From positions 1-55,246 of the forward strand of contig CAJPVJ010000039.1 of assembly GCA_905397405.1 (NCBI GenBank): 55,246 nt of DNA, given 5' to 3'. Source of the DNA: Oppiella nova. Taxonomy: Eukaryota; Arthropoda; Arachnida; Sarcoptiformes; Oppiidae. The position numbers were made by a program, and so were the translations under genes. The notes under the pieces are model-generated. The model was given only the letters and a program-made list of their open reading frames with translations, ran no database searches and was not told the DNA's origin. This document shows, one piece after another, positions 1 through 12,482 of this stretch (position 1 is its first letter; each line of letters begins with the position of its first letter).

Positions 1-582
1 GACTGCTTTACAGGATATCGGAATTCAATCAAACAATGGGTTTGTTTTTCGTGTGTTTTTTACTCGTTTGGATGCAATGGCCGTGAAATTAGACATCAAT
101 TGTCTCGTTGTTTATACTGTTCTTAACGTTTTTTCTCACAAATGTCTTAAATCTGATAATTGATTTATAGGTGTAATCGGGGAATAAAAATAAAATTTTA
201 TGTTTGCATTCAATTCAATTAATTTAATTAAATCGAGTTTCTATTTGAGTATTTATTTGAATAGTTTTAGAGACAATACACTCTTAATAATGAAGATCTT
301 TGGGAAAACACTTGAGACGAGGATTTGTGTATTGATTAGCAGATACTGAATGTCGCAAACTAAGTGCACAAGTGTTTCGGTAAACATTATATTGTAATTC
401 AATTGACAAGAAAACATACAATAAAAATGTAATTCAATGTAAAACATACGATAGGAATTGAGTGCAGAATATAAATATAGAGAGTGTTTGCATAATATTG
501 CTATCGATTCTTGTTTACATAATTACAGATTTATGGCACTCATATGGCATGACATTTAGATATACAGCTCTGGTAGACATAC
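1..582. other. Intron 1 of the sphingomyelinase-like gene; no further exon recognised
   Basis: The minus-strand donor at 582 opens an intron running toward the left edge. Neither strand shows the next saposin half-domain expected after DQFK, so the second exon lies beyond base 1. Confidence 0.5.
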
Positions 583-987
583 CTTAAACTGGTCGACCAT
601 TCCGTCGCATACGCGGTGTGTCTGGATATCTAGTGTTTTGCAGAGATAGTCGGCGATTGACGCCATTTCCTCCTTTCCTTTGCCAAATTGGATCAAATGC
701 TGGGCCATTGCGAACCCGAACTTACAGGACATACAGGCGCTCGAACTCGGAGATGACTTTCCCGACTGGACTTCTTTGACAACTTTTCGCAAGTTTAGTA
801 AACGAAAGGCATTGGACAGTAAGTCCATCAGAAAGCCGTGATTACTATTACTTGTGGTCTCTTTGATGGCATTTTCAATAGTATTCGTGTTTTTGTCAAA
901 ACTTATTTGTTTTGAAGCAATCAATGGCAACAAAACTATTAAAAAGACTATTTTTAAGCAATTCGTGGATTTACTGAATTTCTTCAT
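583..987 (-). CDS. Acid sphingomyelinase-like protein, first coding exon (gene continues off left edge)
   Basis: The exon codes 135 residues from an ATG at 987 and ends in phase 0 at 583 before a GTATGT donor (582-577). Residues 10-24 are a hydrophobic signal peptide (LKIVFLIVLLPLIAS). Residues 84-135 match the first part of a saposin-B domain: Cys85, Cys88, Cys116 and Cys127 have the C-x2-C ... C-x10-C spacing, followed by RVCDGMVDQF, typical of the lipid-binding domain at the N-terminus of lysosomal or secreted acid sphingomyelinases (SMPD1 family), which cleave sphingomyelin to ceramide and phosphocholine. The metallophosphatase catalytic domain is not in the window and I found no second exon in 1-582. 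Reading on past the donor gives only eight residues before a stop, supporting the splice. Other saposin-domain proteins are possible, but a lone SapB after a signal peptide with this wording favours sphingomyelinase. Confidence 0.75.
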
Positions 988-1070
988 TTTTTAAGTGTAA
1001 TAAATTAATTCAAACTAAACTATTAATAAATAAATTAAATTAATTTCTATTAATAAATATCTGTCCATAG

Positions 1071-1078
1071 TTTATATA
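1071..1078 (-). promoter_or_regulatory. TATA box of the sphingomyelinase-like gene
   Basis: Minus strand reads TATATAAA here, about 85-90 bp upstream of the ATG at 987. A start site about 30 bp downstream (near 1045) would give an AT-rich leader of roughly 55 nt. Position and match are good; use is inferred. Confidence 0.5.
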
Positions 1079-1081
1079 TGG

Positions 1082-2222
1082 TTGATAAGTGGCTATTGAT
1101 TTTGATTTGATATGTAAAATATCAAATTCTTGGCAATTAATACAAAAGTATAGATAAGTTATGCACACAATTAAGATCCAGAAAGCATCACATTATCAGA
1201 ACTCTTGGCGACTCTAATATGAGTCCAGAAGTTATCACAAAAGATGTGAAACACATGATAATAGCGAAAAGGTTTGTCAACAAAATGCTGGAAAATCATT
1301 GATCCAAAGCAAGCAAATAGTGATCGTATTGTTTGACAAATGGACAGTTAATGATCACGAAAGGCATTGTCTGAAACGCCAATCATATGTCTGCTAACGA
1401 CGGGTCAATACAGTCACTGATACCATCGATACAGCACTCCTGATGATGATGTAGTCGTTTACATGAACAATGAGTCTAAAAATATATCGACATTAAGATT
1501 AGATCCACAAAAAGCGCTTAACCTTTCATATCGACGATAATGTACACAAAACACACAATGTATTCATAGGACTGAAAGGTAATCATATGAAGTGGATGTT
1601 AATTAAAACACAAACTCATCCATTAAAGTGATTATAGTTGTAGAAAAAGGGAAACTAAATATTGGTGTAAAACATTGGCAAACAAACACCGGAGAGAAAA
1701 ATTTGCGAAATGAATTTGAAACTAAAAAATTTCTACGAAAACTTTGCGAGAAAACAACTTCGCGGAAGTTTTTCGCATAATATAAAAAAGTAGTCAAAAC
1801 TTTTTTCGGATCCGATGGGAAGGTATGAGAGAGTCTGTGACGACAAAATTTATAGCATTTTAAAATATTTTTTTGCTGAAACCAAAATTCTTGCTGATAT
1901 TTAGCGAACAAACGGGAAATATTTGTTTGTATTTTTGTTGTGGTCTGTGATCTGACAGTAAATGCCGAGCGATAGAGAGATGAGACAAACAAATACTTAT
2001 GATATAAACAGTGGAACACTAGCTAATAGTTAGGTAACAGTGAGAGGTCTACCGATAAACCATACCCTCCCTAACCCCTCGATCAGCCTTCGAGGAAAAA
2101 ATGCTGGTCTCTCAGCACATAATAGGAGTTCTTCTTCTCTTTTATTTCTTTAACTTTTGTGTCAAATCTATCATATATTGAGAGAGAACTCGAAAACACG
2201 TTTTTTCGACCGAAAAGGAACT
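1082..2222. other. Non-coding stretch
   Basis: No supported gene. A 138-codon minus-strand frame at 1603-2019 has low-complexity, Phe/Ser-rich content and no splice or promoter context. A small hairpin-like motif sits near 2078-2094. Confidence 0.5.
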
Positions 2223-2275
2223 GAGAGAGAGAGAGAGAGAGAGGGAAGGAGAGAGAGAGGGAGAGAGAGAGAGAG
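2223..2275 (+). repeat. (GA)n microsatellite
   Basis: About 53 bp of GA dinucleotides with GGGAAGG and GGG interruptions. Confidence 0.95.
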
Positions 2276-2800
2276 AACTCGTATGTCGTTTAATGAGAGA
2301 AGTCAACGAACTATGAATGAACTGCTTCTCAACAAATTGCTTATTAAAAAAGTTTTTTACTTTAAAAACGATTAATTTTGTTTGTTATTGAGGTTTAGGT
2401 CTTAGAAAAAAATGTTCTTTAAATCAAGTTTTTATTGTTTTGCTTTGGAATTACAATTGTTTTTTAAGTAACAATTGTTTAAATATAGTATTTATACTAT
2501 AAGTCTATTTAATTCATATTTATTTTGTTAATAACTTCAAAGTTTAGGTTTCTGTAAACATATAACGATTTGATAATTAGTTAATTTAATGTTAATGTTA
2601 TTTCGACGACTGTACAGTGCATGTGAACTGACAAAAAATGCGGAAATTTATTATATATTTTGAATTGTAATAATGTTTTGACAACAAAAGGGCTTCTCAT
2701 ATGTCTTAACACTTTTTTCTCGTCTCAAATACCAAAATCACAAACTCATGAAATGTTTAATTCATATAACAATGCCTTTGATTTCTCCATAATAAATGAG

Positions 2801-2822
2801 TCTCTCTCTCTCTCTCTCTCTC
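2801..2822 (+). repeat. (CT)n microsatellite
   Basis: Short pure TC run. Its right flank (2823-2870) recurs inverted at 3738-3784 and directly at 5809-5856. Confidence 0.95.
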
Positions 2823-2872
2823 ACTCCCCAAACAAATATATAAAACTTTTGCCCAAAAGTTTGTCCGCAGTT

Positions 2873-3777
2873 AGACATACTTGTGCTCTGTTTGTATGCA
2901 AATGAGAATTATTAGAATCAATGCTTAACTTAATTATAGACTTCACGAAAACATTCATACAATTCACCAGAAAGTGACAAATCATTGTACAGCGAAAACT
3001 CGATGCAAAACGTAAAGCATATCATTTGGGATTCAATGTTAACATTAATTATTTAAAAACTGATTCCAGACTTAAATCTAATTGAAATCAGTCTCCAAAT
3101 GAAAACATTTTTGAGTTTCATTGCTCTTTCTCTGTCTCTCTCTCTCTCTCCAGTCTTTTCACCCTATCTTTCGGGTGAGAAATATCTTAAAAACAAAATT
3201 TATGTCTCGAGTCAACGAAATGGTATCGCCAATGGAGACCAACGAAAACCTCCAGAAATTATAGCCTTTTATTTAATTCATTTCAAGAATTGCTTTTTCT
3301 GTCCATAATTTCTTATATAATAAATATTTAACTCGAGTTAAGGGGTAATGAATGCAACGCAATGACTGACTCCACGCGAGTTATCTATGGATTGAATTTA
3401 TTTCACTCTTTTATTTATACATTCAATGACTGCCATAAACTTCAATGTCTAAAGACTTGTGTGTTTTAATTGCTTTGAATTCATCGACTTTTGCCATAAA
3501 AACACGGCATTCGTAGCCATTCTTTCGATGAATAATTTATGTGTAAAAGAGTTTATTTGGGAAAATAGTTTTGTCGGAGAATAAGGTTTACATAAAAGTT
3601 TTATTTGAATTCAAAAAACAAATAAAATTAATATCCAATTTAAAAGATAGACTTGCATTGAGTGAAATGAATAAATAAAATGTTATCTCAAATGTAGAAA
3701 ATGCTAATAAAGTTAAAAACAGTGTTTCCATAAAACTGCGGACAAACTTTTGGGCAAAAGTTTTATATATTTGTTTG

Positions 3778-3822
<45 letters not shown>

Positions 3823-4081
3823 CGAAAAAGCAATGAAACTCAAAAATGTTTGCATTTGGAGACTGATTTCAATTAGATTTAAGTCTGGAATCAGTTTTTA
3901 AATAATTAATGTTAACATTGAATCCCAAATGATATGCTTTACGTTTTGCATCAAGTTTTCGCTGTACAATGATTTGTCACTTTCTGGTGAATTGTATGAA
4001 TGTTTTCGTGAAGTCTATAATTAAGTTAAGCATTGATTCTAATAATTCTCATTTGCATACAAACAGAGCACAAGTATGTCT
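2873..4081. repeat. Large inverted repeat, arms 2873-3151 and 3783-4081
   Basis: The left arm read forward equals the right arm read on the minus strand over about 270-300 bp, with only a few differences (for example one C/T change in GCGAAAACTYGATGC). Each arm ends in a CT/GA tract (3121-3151 and 3783-3819). The roughly 630-bp centre is not repeated except 3632-3719, which recurs directly at 5877-5964 in reverse orientation. It could be a genuine inverted duplication, a whole-genome-amplification chimera, or two alleles joined head to head. Confidence 0.85.
3783..3819 (+). repeat. (GA)n microsatellite
   Basis: 37 bp, nearly pure, at the inner end of the right arm of the inverted repeat. Confidence 0.95.
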
Positions 4082-4342
4082 CTGAAACCCCTTTCCTCTC
4101 AACTCACTTTGACAGCTGTAATACAAAACTTATGTTTTAAATAGTGTTTTAATTCGTATGCCTTTCCACTAGCAGTCCATCCGTTGATTAATAACGTACT
4201 GAATAGAGATGTGACTGAAAAGTTGGTCATTACCGCCAATAGTGGCGAACCCTTTCCTCCCATCCCCATCGCAATGAGACACATGAATGACACGAAACAT
4301 TATTCAACTCTTATGCCGCGATATTTCATAGTCTGGTCTTTG

Positions 4343-5476
4343 TAGGGTAAGGGGTTTAGGTCACGATTTTCTCATAATCCGCAATTTAGACGTCTTTTCC
4401 GACGCTTCTTACCCTTCCTTAGGGATTATTACAACACAGTAGAGTTCTCAACGGAATTTACATTATGAATTGACAAATTGCTATCTAATCACATGTAAAA
4501 TCATTTTCCGATAAGACTTATATAGACTGAAAATGTTTGTATGATTTGCAATTGAGTTTAAAAGTGAAATCATTTATTTTTTTATTTTACTCTCAAAGGA
4601 ATTTAATGTTTAAAAAACATTTTATGAGTGTTTTATTCAAATCAAATATTTATGCAAAGCCTTAATCAAGACAAATAAGAAGTGCATGAATATAAAGTAT
4701 GGGATAAATTGTAAAAAGCTCTACATTTTTGACAAAAACAGCACTGAATTCATAATCATATTTATATTATAAATAGAGAAATGTTTATTAGTGAACGTGA
4801 ATACGAAAATAAACTGAATTTCCTCTCAATTATAATCCCAACAAATGTTGAATTCAAATGACATTTAAATAGTAATAAATAGTGAACTTATTTTCATCCA
4901 TAACTATAAATCCCATTCCCCAAATCCAGTGCTAAAAGAGTATTAGGCGTTAAATCTGCAGAAAAGGCTGCGAAGAATGGGAAGGAATCCCTAATAATGT
5001 TGTGTCATCTCAAGAGTTGCCTTAAATGTAATACTTGTGACAAATTGCTATCTAATCACATGTAAAATCATTTTCCGATAAGACTTATATAGACTGAAAA
5101 TATTTGTATGATTTGCAATTGAGTTTAAAAGTGAAATCATTTATATTTTTATTTTACTCTCAAAGGAATGTAATGTTTAAAAAAACATTTTATGAGTGTT
5201 TTATTCAAATCAAATATTTATGCAAAGCCTTAATCAAGACAAATAAGAAACGCATGAATATAAAGTATGGGATAAATTGTAAAAAGCTTCACATTTTTGA
5301 CAAAAACAGCACTGAATTCATAATCATATTTATATTATAAATAGAGAAATGTTTATTAGTGAACGTGAATACGAAAATAAACTGAATTTCCTCTCAATTA
5401 TAATCCCAACAAATGTTGAATTCAAATGACATTTAAATAGTAATAAATAGTGAACTTATTTTCATCCATAACTATA
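4343..5476. repeat. 567-bp head-to-tail duplication with a non-reversed complement block
   Basis: Copy 1 is 4343-4909 and copy 2 is 4910-5476. From 4471/5038 onward the copies are direct repeats with scattered SNPs and indels (for example G/A near 4533, TGC/CGC near 4684, CT/TC near 4720). The first 127 bp differ completely: 4343-4469 is the exact base complement, in the same left-to-right order, of 4910-5036. Confidence 0.9.
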
Positions 5477-5775
5477 ATAATAAGTTATTTGAATAATAAA
5501 CACGAAATTGATATAAATGACTGTTTAGTGCACACTATCCACTGTTTTCACGACTAATTCAAACAAATTGATTGCAAACAATATTTCCATTTATTTATTA
5601 TTCTTGTAATTAAATTCTAGATTATATGGCAATGAAAAGCGTGAAAATTGTCGAAACAAATAAATAGATTAGAGTTTAGTTGTCTAATAAACTGAACTAG
5701 TATAAACTAAAGACAGCTGCAAGATAGCTGCCAATTAATGACATTTATTTTGGTTGACACCACTATTCCTACTAT

Positions 5776-5798
5776 TTCTCTCTCTCTCTCTCTCTCTC
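5776..5798 (+). repeat. (CT)n microsatellite
   Basis: Pure run ending in three CACT units. Its right flank is the third copy of the CCCCAAACAAATRTATAAAA segment. Confidence 0.9.
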
Positions 5799-5965
5799 AC
5801 TCACTCACTCCCCAAACAAATGTATAAAACTTTTTGGGCAAAAGTTTGTCCGCAGTTTTATGGAAACACTGTTTTTAACTTTATTAGCATTTTCTACATT
5901 TGAGATAACATTTTATTTATTCATTTCACTCAATGCAAGTCTATCTTTTAAATTGGATATTAATT

Positions 5966-5966
5966 A

Positions 5967-6018
<52 letters not shown>
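5966..6018 (+). repeat. (CT)n microsatellite
   Basis: 53 bp with a single TTT interruption. Confidence 0.95.
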
Positions 6019-7359
6019 CTAGTTGCAAGAGTCAACCAGAATAAACAAGGTATTATTATTAACAATAGCTAATTAGTAAATTATCAATTATTTTTTAACA
6101 AGAATATTTTAAACAAGTCTGAAAAAATGTTGCAAATAACTTCTCATATGTTTTACACAAACATTTCGTTTCAATTATTGGTCTGTTTTGACTGAACTTA
6201 GTTTGAGGTCATCGTTAATGTATGCACACGACTGACCCATTCATTAGCAATGTTTGTAGTGTTGAGTACTGGTCTGATGTCTGAGCCGTCCGTCAGTCAG
6301 TCGTCGAGAAGTTATTCATATAATGAACAACAGATGAGACAAACATTTTTAGTCGCCCTAAGAATTTGTGACCAATTATTGATTGCTGTGAATGTTGTGA
6401 AACACATACCGTTTCGCTAAACACAATGTTTTCCATTGTTTTCAGTGTCCAACAGATGCTGTATTTGTTTGACATTCAAACACTGTATTTAGGAGTTTGT
6501 AATAAAAGTTTATTTTTAGATTTTAAGATAATTTTTTCATGTTGAATTTAATTAGTTTGAAATTTATTTATATATACACTCAGTATCTTAAATATCTTGT
6601 AATTAATAAAACTTTAGGCTGAATGTTAATTAATTAAAAATATTATTATAATGCAAAATAATAATTGTGGTTTTTAAATAAATGGATAAAAATTGTTTTT
6701 GAAAGTAATTAATCAAATTATGCGATATTTTTGGTTCAGTTATTGAAATAAATTGATTAATAAGTAAATTAAATTTGTATTAATTATGAATGAGAGCGAA
6801 AAATCCAATTATTTTAAAAGACTTTTTATTTTATACACTTTCGGCGAGAATTAATGTTTTGTTTGAATTTGTGGCTAAAAAAAGCTATAAATTGAATGCA
6901 AAGACTAGTGTTTTATGCAAATTTCGTTTTAAAGATTAATTGTGAGAAAAATCTTTGCGACAAATTGTTGGCAACGGATTTGTTGTTAGTTTTTTGTGGA
7001 CAAAAAGGTCGACAACTCATTGTCTAATAAGCCATTGGTTTGTGAAACTAGTAATTTAAATGCAATTTTATAGTATAAACAGTTATAAACGACTGTATAT
7101 TTAGTGAATACAGTGAACACTAAATGTTTCAACGAATCAGTTATTCTTGAAAACTGTTTTATAAACACTTTTTCAAGTTTAGTGTTAAAGACGATGAAGT
7201 AAAACGAAAAGTAAAAATAAATTTCTCTCTAAACACAAGACAAATACAAAGCCATAAATCAGCGATATTTTCAAACATAAGACAACTATTTATCCAAAAG
7301 TCCCAAAAAATAAAGAGAAAAAACCATCTATTGATTGAAACCATATTTAGAGATCAATT
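6019..7359. other. AT-rich non-coding stretch
   Basis: Contains many poly-A/T runs. Open frames here are short and lysine/phenylalanine/isoleucine-rich. No splice-linked coding signal was seen. Confidence 0.5.
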
Positions 7360-8457
7360 AAAATATTAGATTTAGTGTTGAATTTGTTTTTTGTTAGCAA
7401 TGTTTTAAATAATATAAATCTTATGAGTGTTTGGACTTTACGTAAGATTTAAATAAACTTTGAGATAATTTATTGATTTTTCTTTGCGAACCGATAAGTC
7501 TATCAATGGTTTCCGTTTGCAATAACTAATAAATATTGCGACTATTGATGGGAAAGTAACACCAAAAAAATGTTTCAAATTTCACTTGAAATTTATTATA
7601 ATTTTTATTATTTTCTATTCGTTTCTGTTTTATTTTAGCCAAAGTGTTCATTTCATAAATTAAAATAAATCATTCAAACTAAATATATATTTCTAATAAA
7701 TTATATCAATTTCGGAGACAATTGTTTGTTTTATTTTATAAAAGTTTCGATTAGTTCTTCAAATTGTTTTCGTTTTTCGTGGTATTCACTGAAGACATAC
7801 ATTAAGTGCTCTCAAAGACAATGAACAGATAGTGGGGAATGGGATGCGAGTGATTGGGTGAGTAGTAATCAAATTAGTGTTTGTTTTGATTGAGCTTTTT
7901 TAAGACACAAAATATTAGATTTAGTGTTGAATTTGTTTTTTGTTAGCAATGTTTTAAATAATATAAATCTTATGAGTGTTTGGACTTTACGTAAGATTTA
8001 AATAAACTTTGAGATAATTTATTGATTTTTCTTTGCAAACCGATAAGTCTATCAATGGTTTCCGTTTGCAATAACTAATAAATATTGCGACTATTGATGG
8101 GAAAGTAACACAAAAAAAATGTTTCAAATTTCACTTGAAATTTATTATAATTTTTATTATTTTCTATTCGTTTCTGTTTTATTTTAGCCAAAGTGTTCAT
8201 TTCATAAATTTAAATAAATCATTCAAACTAAATATATATTTCTAATAAATTATATCAATTTCTGAGACAATTGTTTGTTTTATTTTATAAAACTTTCGAT
8301 TAGTTCTTCAAATTGTTTTCGTTTTCGTTGTATTCACTGAAGACATACATTAAGTGCTCTCAAAGACAATGAACAGATAGTGGGGAATGGGATGCGAGTG
8401 ATTGGGTGAGTAGTAATCAAATTAGTGTTTGTTTTGATTGAGCTTTTTTAAGACACA
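7360..8457. repeat. 549-bp head-to-tail duplication (allelic-bubble type)
   Basis: Copy 1 is 7360-7908 and copy 2 starts at 7909. The copies are identical for 128 bp up to the first SNP (G at 7488 versus A). The last difference in copy 1 is at 7781, leaving exactly 127 identical bases to the end at 7908. Between these are scattered SNPs and homopolymer indels. Confidence 0.9.
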
Positions 8458-8622
8458 ATTTGACGCAATCGTAGAAATTATGAGAAATATACGGCAGATA
8501 TACAACGGATTGTATTTCTGTAGTCAATATTGGATGTGTTTAGTCAAGCATTTGTTAGAGCATTGTCTGGATATGAACAGCACATCTAAACCAATAAATT
8601 AAGTTGAGAGCAGACATATGAG

Positions 8623-8624
<2 letters not shown>

Positions 8625-8666
<42 letters not shown>
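8625..8666 (+). repeat. (GA)n microsatellite
   Basis: 42-bp pure run. Confidence 0.95.
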
Positions 8667-8668
<2 letters not shown>

Positions 8669-9016
8669 TAGTTTTAAAATGAGCAGAGAATGAAACCATA
8701 GTCAGAGGATAAGTATTTGCCATAACATTCATAATAAATATTAGTATTATATGAATGCCTACCACTGTATGCCCTCCTGGCCCTCTCATCTTCCTGTGCT
8801 CTGTAGTGATGTAAATATTGAACATTTCTATGAATTTGAATAATAAATGTATTATTAATTAAGGGGAAACTTTCCGGAACTTTGCCAGTTTAAGTGCTAT
8901 CAGTTTATAAGCATAAATATATATTTTATATATTATTCAGATGCTTCAAATTGATATCCCATTCCCTTATGCCAACCGCCCCTCTCCATCATATCACTAT
9001 GTTATGCCATTTTTGA

Positions 9017-10590
9017 AGTGCAGACCACTTCTGTTCACTTCAATTATTTTAGACATTTAACGATCAAAATCTGTTTCGCTTTTTGCTATTCTCCACTCAA
9101 TTGTCTTATTATTTAACCGGAAATATAAAGCATTGCAAACACCGAGTGCAGACCACTTCTGTTCACTTCAATTATTTTAGACATTTAACGATCAAAATCT
9201 GTTTCGCTTTTTGCTATTCTCCACTCAATTGTCTTATTATTTAACCGGAAATATAAAGCATTGCAAACACCGTGGTAACTGTATTTGTTTTTTGGAAAAC
9301 TAATAAATTATTTGCTAGTATTAATTATATAATAATTTTGGGTGCAATCAATTTGCTGATCAATTCCTATTTAATCAAAAACTAAATTTGAAAAATTTTT
9401 CTGAAAAAATATTATTCGTTTATATCATGAAATGAGCAAAAATAAAATCCAATTAAAAGTAGAAAAATTTGTGCGAATCTCCAGATGTTTGACAGTATGT
9501 GATATGTATTGAAAAAACTTGAAATCAATCGTTTATTTTGAAGACCAAACCGATGTCTGTCTGTGTTTTTATCACTCATAAAATTGTTTGAGTTTTTCCG
9601 CATCTAATCTGCATTTAGAGGAAATTTAAATAAAATTATATCTGTTATTGACATTGAAATATGAATTTTATGATTGAGTATATCATAAACTAATGATTAG
9701 GAAAAAAGTGTCCCGAAAATTATTTTTGAAAATGTGTTATTTTTTTGAGTAGATTTGAGTATATTTTGTAGCAAAAGGTCACAAACGGGTTGTGTTTTTA
9801 AAACTAATATAAATGTTAATCAAAATGTTGTTTGAGCGGAAAAAATATTTGTTTTTTAATTTAAAATAGTGCAGACCACTTCTGTTCACTTCAATTATTT
9901 TAGACATTTAACGATCAAAATCTGTTTCGCTTTTTGCTATTCTCCACTCAATTGTCTTATTATTTAACCGGAAATATAAAGCATTGCAAACACCGCGGTA
10001 ACTGTATTTGTTTTTTGGAAAACTAATAAATTATTTGCTAGTATTAATTATGTAATAATTTTGGGTGCAATCAATTTGCTGATCAATTCCTATTTAATCA
10101 AAAAGTAAATTTGAAAAATTTTTCTAAAAAAATATTCGTTTATATCATGAAAAGAGCAAAAATAAAATCCAATTAAAAGTAGAAAAGTTTGTGCGAATCT
10201 CCAGATGTTTGACAGTATGTGATATGTATTGAAAAAACTTGAAATCAATCGTTTATTTTGAAGACCAAACCGATGTCTGTCTGTGTTTTTATCGCTCATA
10301 AAATTGTTTGAGTTTTTCCGCATCTAATCTGCATTTAGAGGAAATTTAAATAAAATTATATCTGTTATTGACATTGAAATATGAATTTGATGATTGAGTA
10401 TATCATAAACTAATGATTAGGAAAAAAGTGTCCCGAAAATTATTTTTGGAAATGTGTTATTTTTTGAGTAGATTTGAGTATATTTTGTAGCAAAAGGTCA
10501 CAAACGGGTTGTGTTTTTAAAACTAATATAAATGTTAATCAAAATGTTGTTTGAGCGGAAAAAATATTTGTTTTTTAATTTAAAATTTAA
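9017..10590. repeat. 128-bp segment in three copies plus a 723-bp duplication
   Basis: The segment 9017-9144 repeats at 9145-9272 and 9868-9995. The latter two each begin a longer copy (9145-9867 and 9868-10590), which first differ at the base after the shared segment (T 9273 versus C 9996). Twin minus-strand frames at 9412-9603 and 10090-10323 are by-products of this duplication, not genes. Confidence 0.9.
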
Positions 10591-10838
10591 TATTCTTTTT
10601 AAATGAAATACAAAACTTGATTTTATAGATATAATAAATATGTTATTATTTAAAGTAAACACAAAAATGATTTTTCCAAGAAACAAAAAAAAGAAATACA
10701 CATTTATATTATGTTTAATATAACAAACAATTGAAGTTTTGGTTTAAAATTATATAAAACCTATCAATAGAAATGCAAAAAGAAAATATTTAAACAATAA
10801 TTTTATGAATATAATACAAAGTAAGGTGTGTTTAGTTT

Positions 10839-10841
<3 letters not shown>

Positions 10842-10876
<35 letters not shown>

Positions 10877-10894
10877 TTCTCTCTCTCTCTCTCT
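10842..10894 (+). repeat. (CT)n microsatellite
   Basis: 53 bp with TTCTC and TTT interruptions. Confidence 0.95.
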
Positions 10895-11886
10895 TCCATT
10901 CACTCACTTCAGTGTCTCTAAAAACTTCAAAAATAGAGTCAATCCTTAAGTTAATTCATGTCTCGCCTTCTGAATACACTCTACTATTAAGAAACTAAAT
11001 ATTAGACTAAAACTAATACCACATTCGGACCCAACATTCCTCTCACAATACCTACAAATGAAAAACACTTTTTCTTCGGAGAGAGCACTCACTGTCTGTA
11101 TGACAGGTGTGAGTGTTTAGCAGTTTTTAAAATCGCACTAAAAGTGATCTGAAACACACAAATACTATGTTATTACGACTATTATTTGTATTATCTATCA
11201 CTTTTGAAAGTTATTTACTCGCATTCACTCTTGTATTGTAAAAATATGTGCGAAAAACACAGCATTTTTTGGTTAACATTTGTCTGAAGGCATCTGACAT
11301 GAGATCCATTTGCGTCTCAATCGGTGGGCAGTTTTAGCAGCAAATATGCGTTAGGAAGACCTCTCGCCTAAAAATACTGGTCCCGAAAAACATAGTCTCT
11401 ATTTATTAGAGGGTTTGCACCGAAATTCTTGGGCGCGTTTTGTTTACTACTACTACTGTGCACAATATTTTTAAACGTTTTTATCTTTTATAATATTTTT
11501 GCGGTTAATTAAGGTTTAGAGTGAAAAAGTGAGAGAAAAGAGCAGAAAAAACATTAATTTTACGTTTTAGTGATGTGTTAACGACCGGATAAATCATTAC
11601 ATATTTTTGGCTCACAGTCTGCCGATTGGACACAAATATTATGTAAGTCTTTGACGGAATATAATTAGAAGTTTGTGTTTCTCATAGAGATTACACCGCT
11701 ATTTATATGAGGTTTTTGGGATATGAATGCCAATTGACACGGAATTAGAGTATAAGCCAATGATTTGTGAACTCTAGATATCTATTCAAATATCAATAAT
11801 TTATGGATATTTTTATGTTTGCTTTTTATGCTCTCTATTCCTATTATTAGAGATATTTTACTAATGAAATATAAATGGTTATTAAC

Positions 11887-11891
<5 letters not shown>

Positions 11892-11924
<33 letters not shown>
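11892..11924 (+). repeat. (CT)n microsatellite
   Basis: 33-bp pure run. Confidence 0.95.
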
Positions 11925-11928
<4 letters not shown>

Positions 11929-12455
11929 AAAATGCAAAGTTTATGCGTAAATGTAGACCTAATGGTCTGTATTAGGATTTCTATTAATCCAAATGCAAAT
12001 TATGAGGTCTTTTTATGGCACATATCCTCTCATATAAATATTGTCGCAAATATTATATCTAATCTGCATATAATTGGATGCAATAAAAAAATAGTAGCCA
12101 TAAAACTCAACATAAAGACGGGTGGCTTTAATGGACAGTTATCATAAGAATTACAAACTATTTTTACGAGTAGATCATCACCTCTAACGGCGATTGTGAC
12201 GATAAAATTGTATTGTATTTCCCTGAAAACACATCTCGCAGTCGGAGTTAGTTTCCGATCGCATGTCATATAAAATCTGTTAATGTTTTGCAAATATATT
12301 CACTCGAAATGTAACACAAACTCTAAATGCCTATTGAATGCGAGAATAGTGTATAAAATGTAATGTATGGCTCGTAAAAGAAATTTAATTTTATATACAA
12401 ATCTCTATGTATAGCCACCACAACTCAAACACATAATATTTCATAAAAACTATTT

Positions 12456-12482
12456 TCATTATTATAATCATTATAATAATGA
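12456..12482. repeat. Perfect inverted repeat, 12-bp arms
   Basis: TCATTATTATAA (12456-12467) and TTATAATAATGA (12471-12482) flank the spacer TCA. It is AT-only except the outer C/G, so it may be chance in AT-rich DNA. Confidence 0.8.

Noticed and set aside
1603-2019. 138-codon minus-strand frame
   Set aside because: Composition is Phe/Ser/Lys-rich AT-type noise, with no splice, promoter or family signal.
4099-4293. 64-codon minus-strand frame with glycine-rich, partly hydrophobic peptide
   Set aside because: Looks somewhat protein-like but has no splice borders or homologous motif, and lies beside the complement artefact.
9412-10323. Twin frames MRKNSNNFMSDKNTD... as a possible repeated gene
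   Set aside because: They are the same DNA in the two branches of a duplicated segment with k-sized identical ends.
12030-12293. 87-codon minus-strand frame with several cysteines and a hydrophobic end
   Set aside because: No signal peptide, promoter or supported splice site; AT-driven codons. Could be revisited if transcripts exist.
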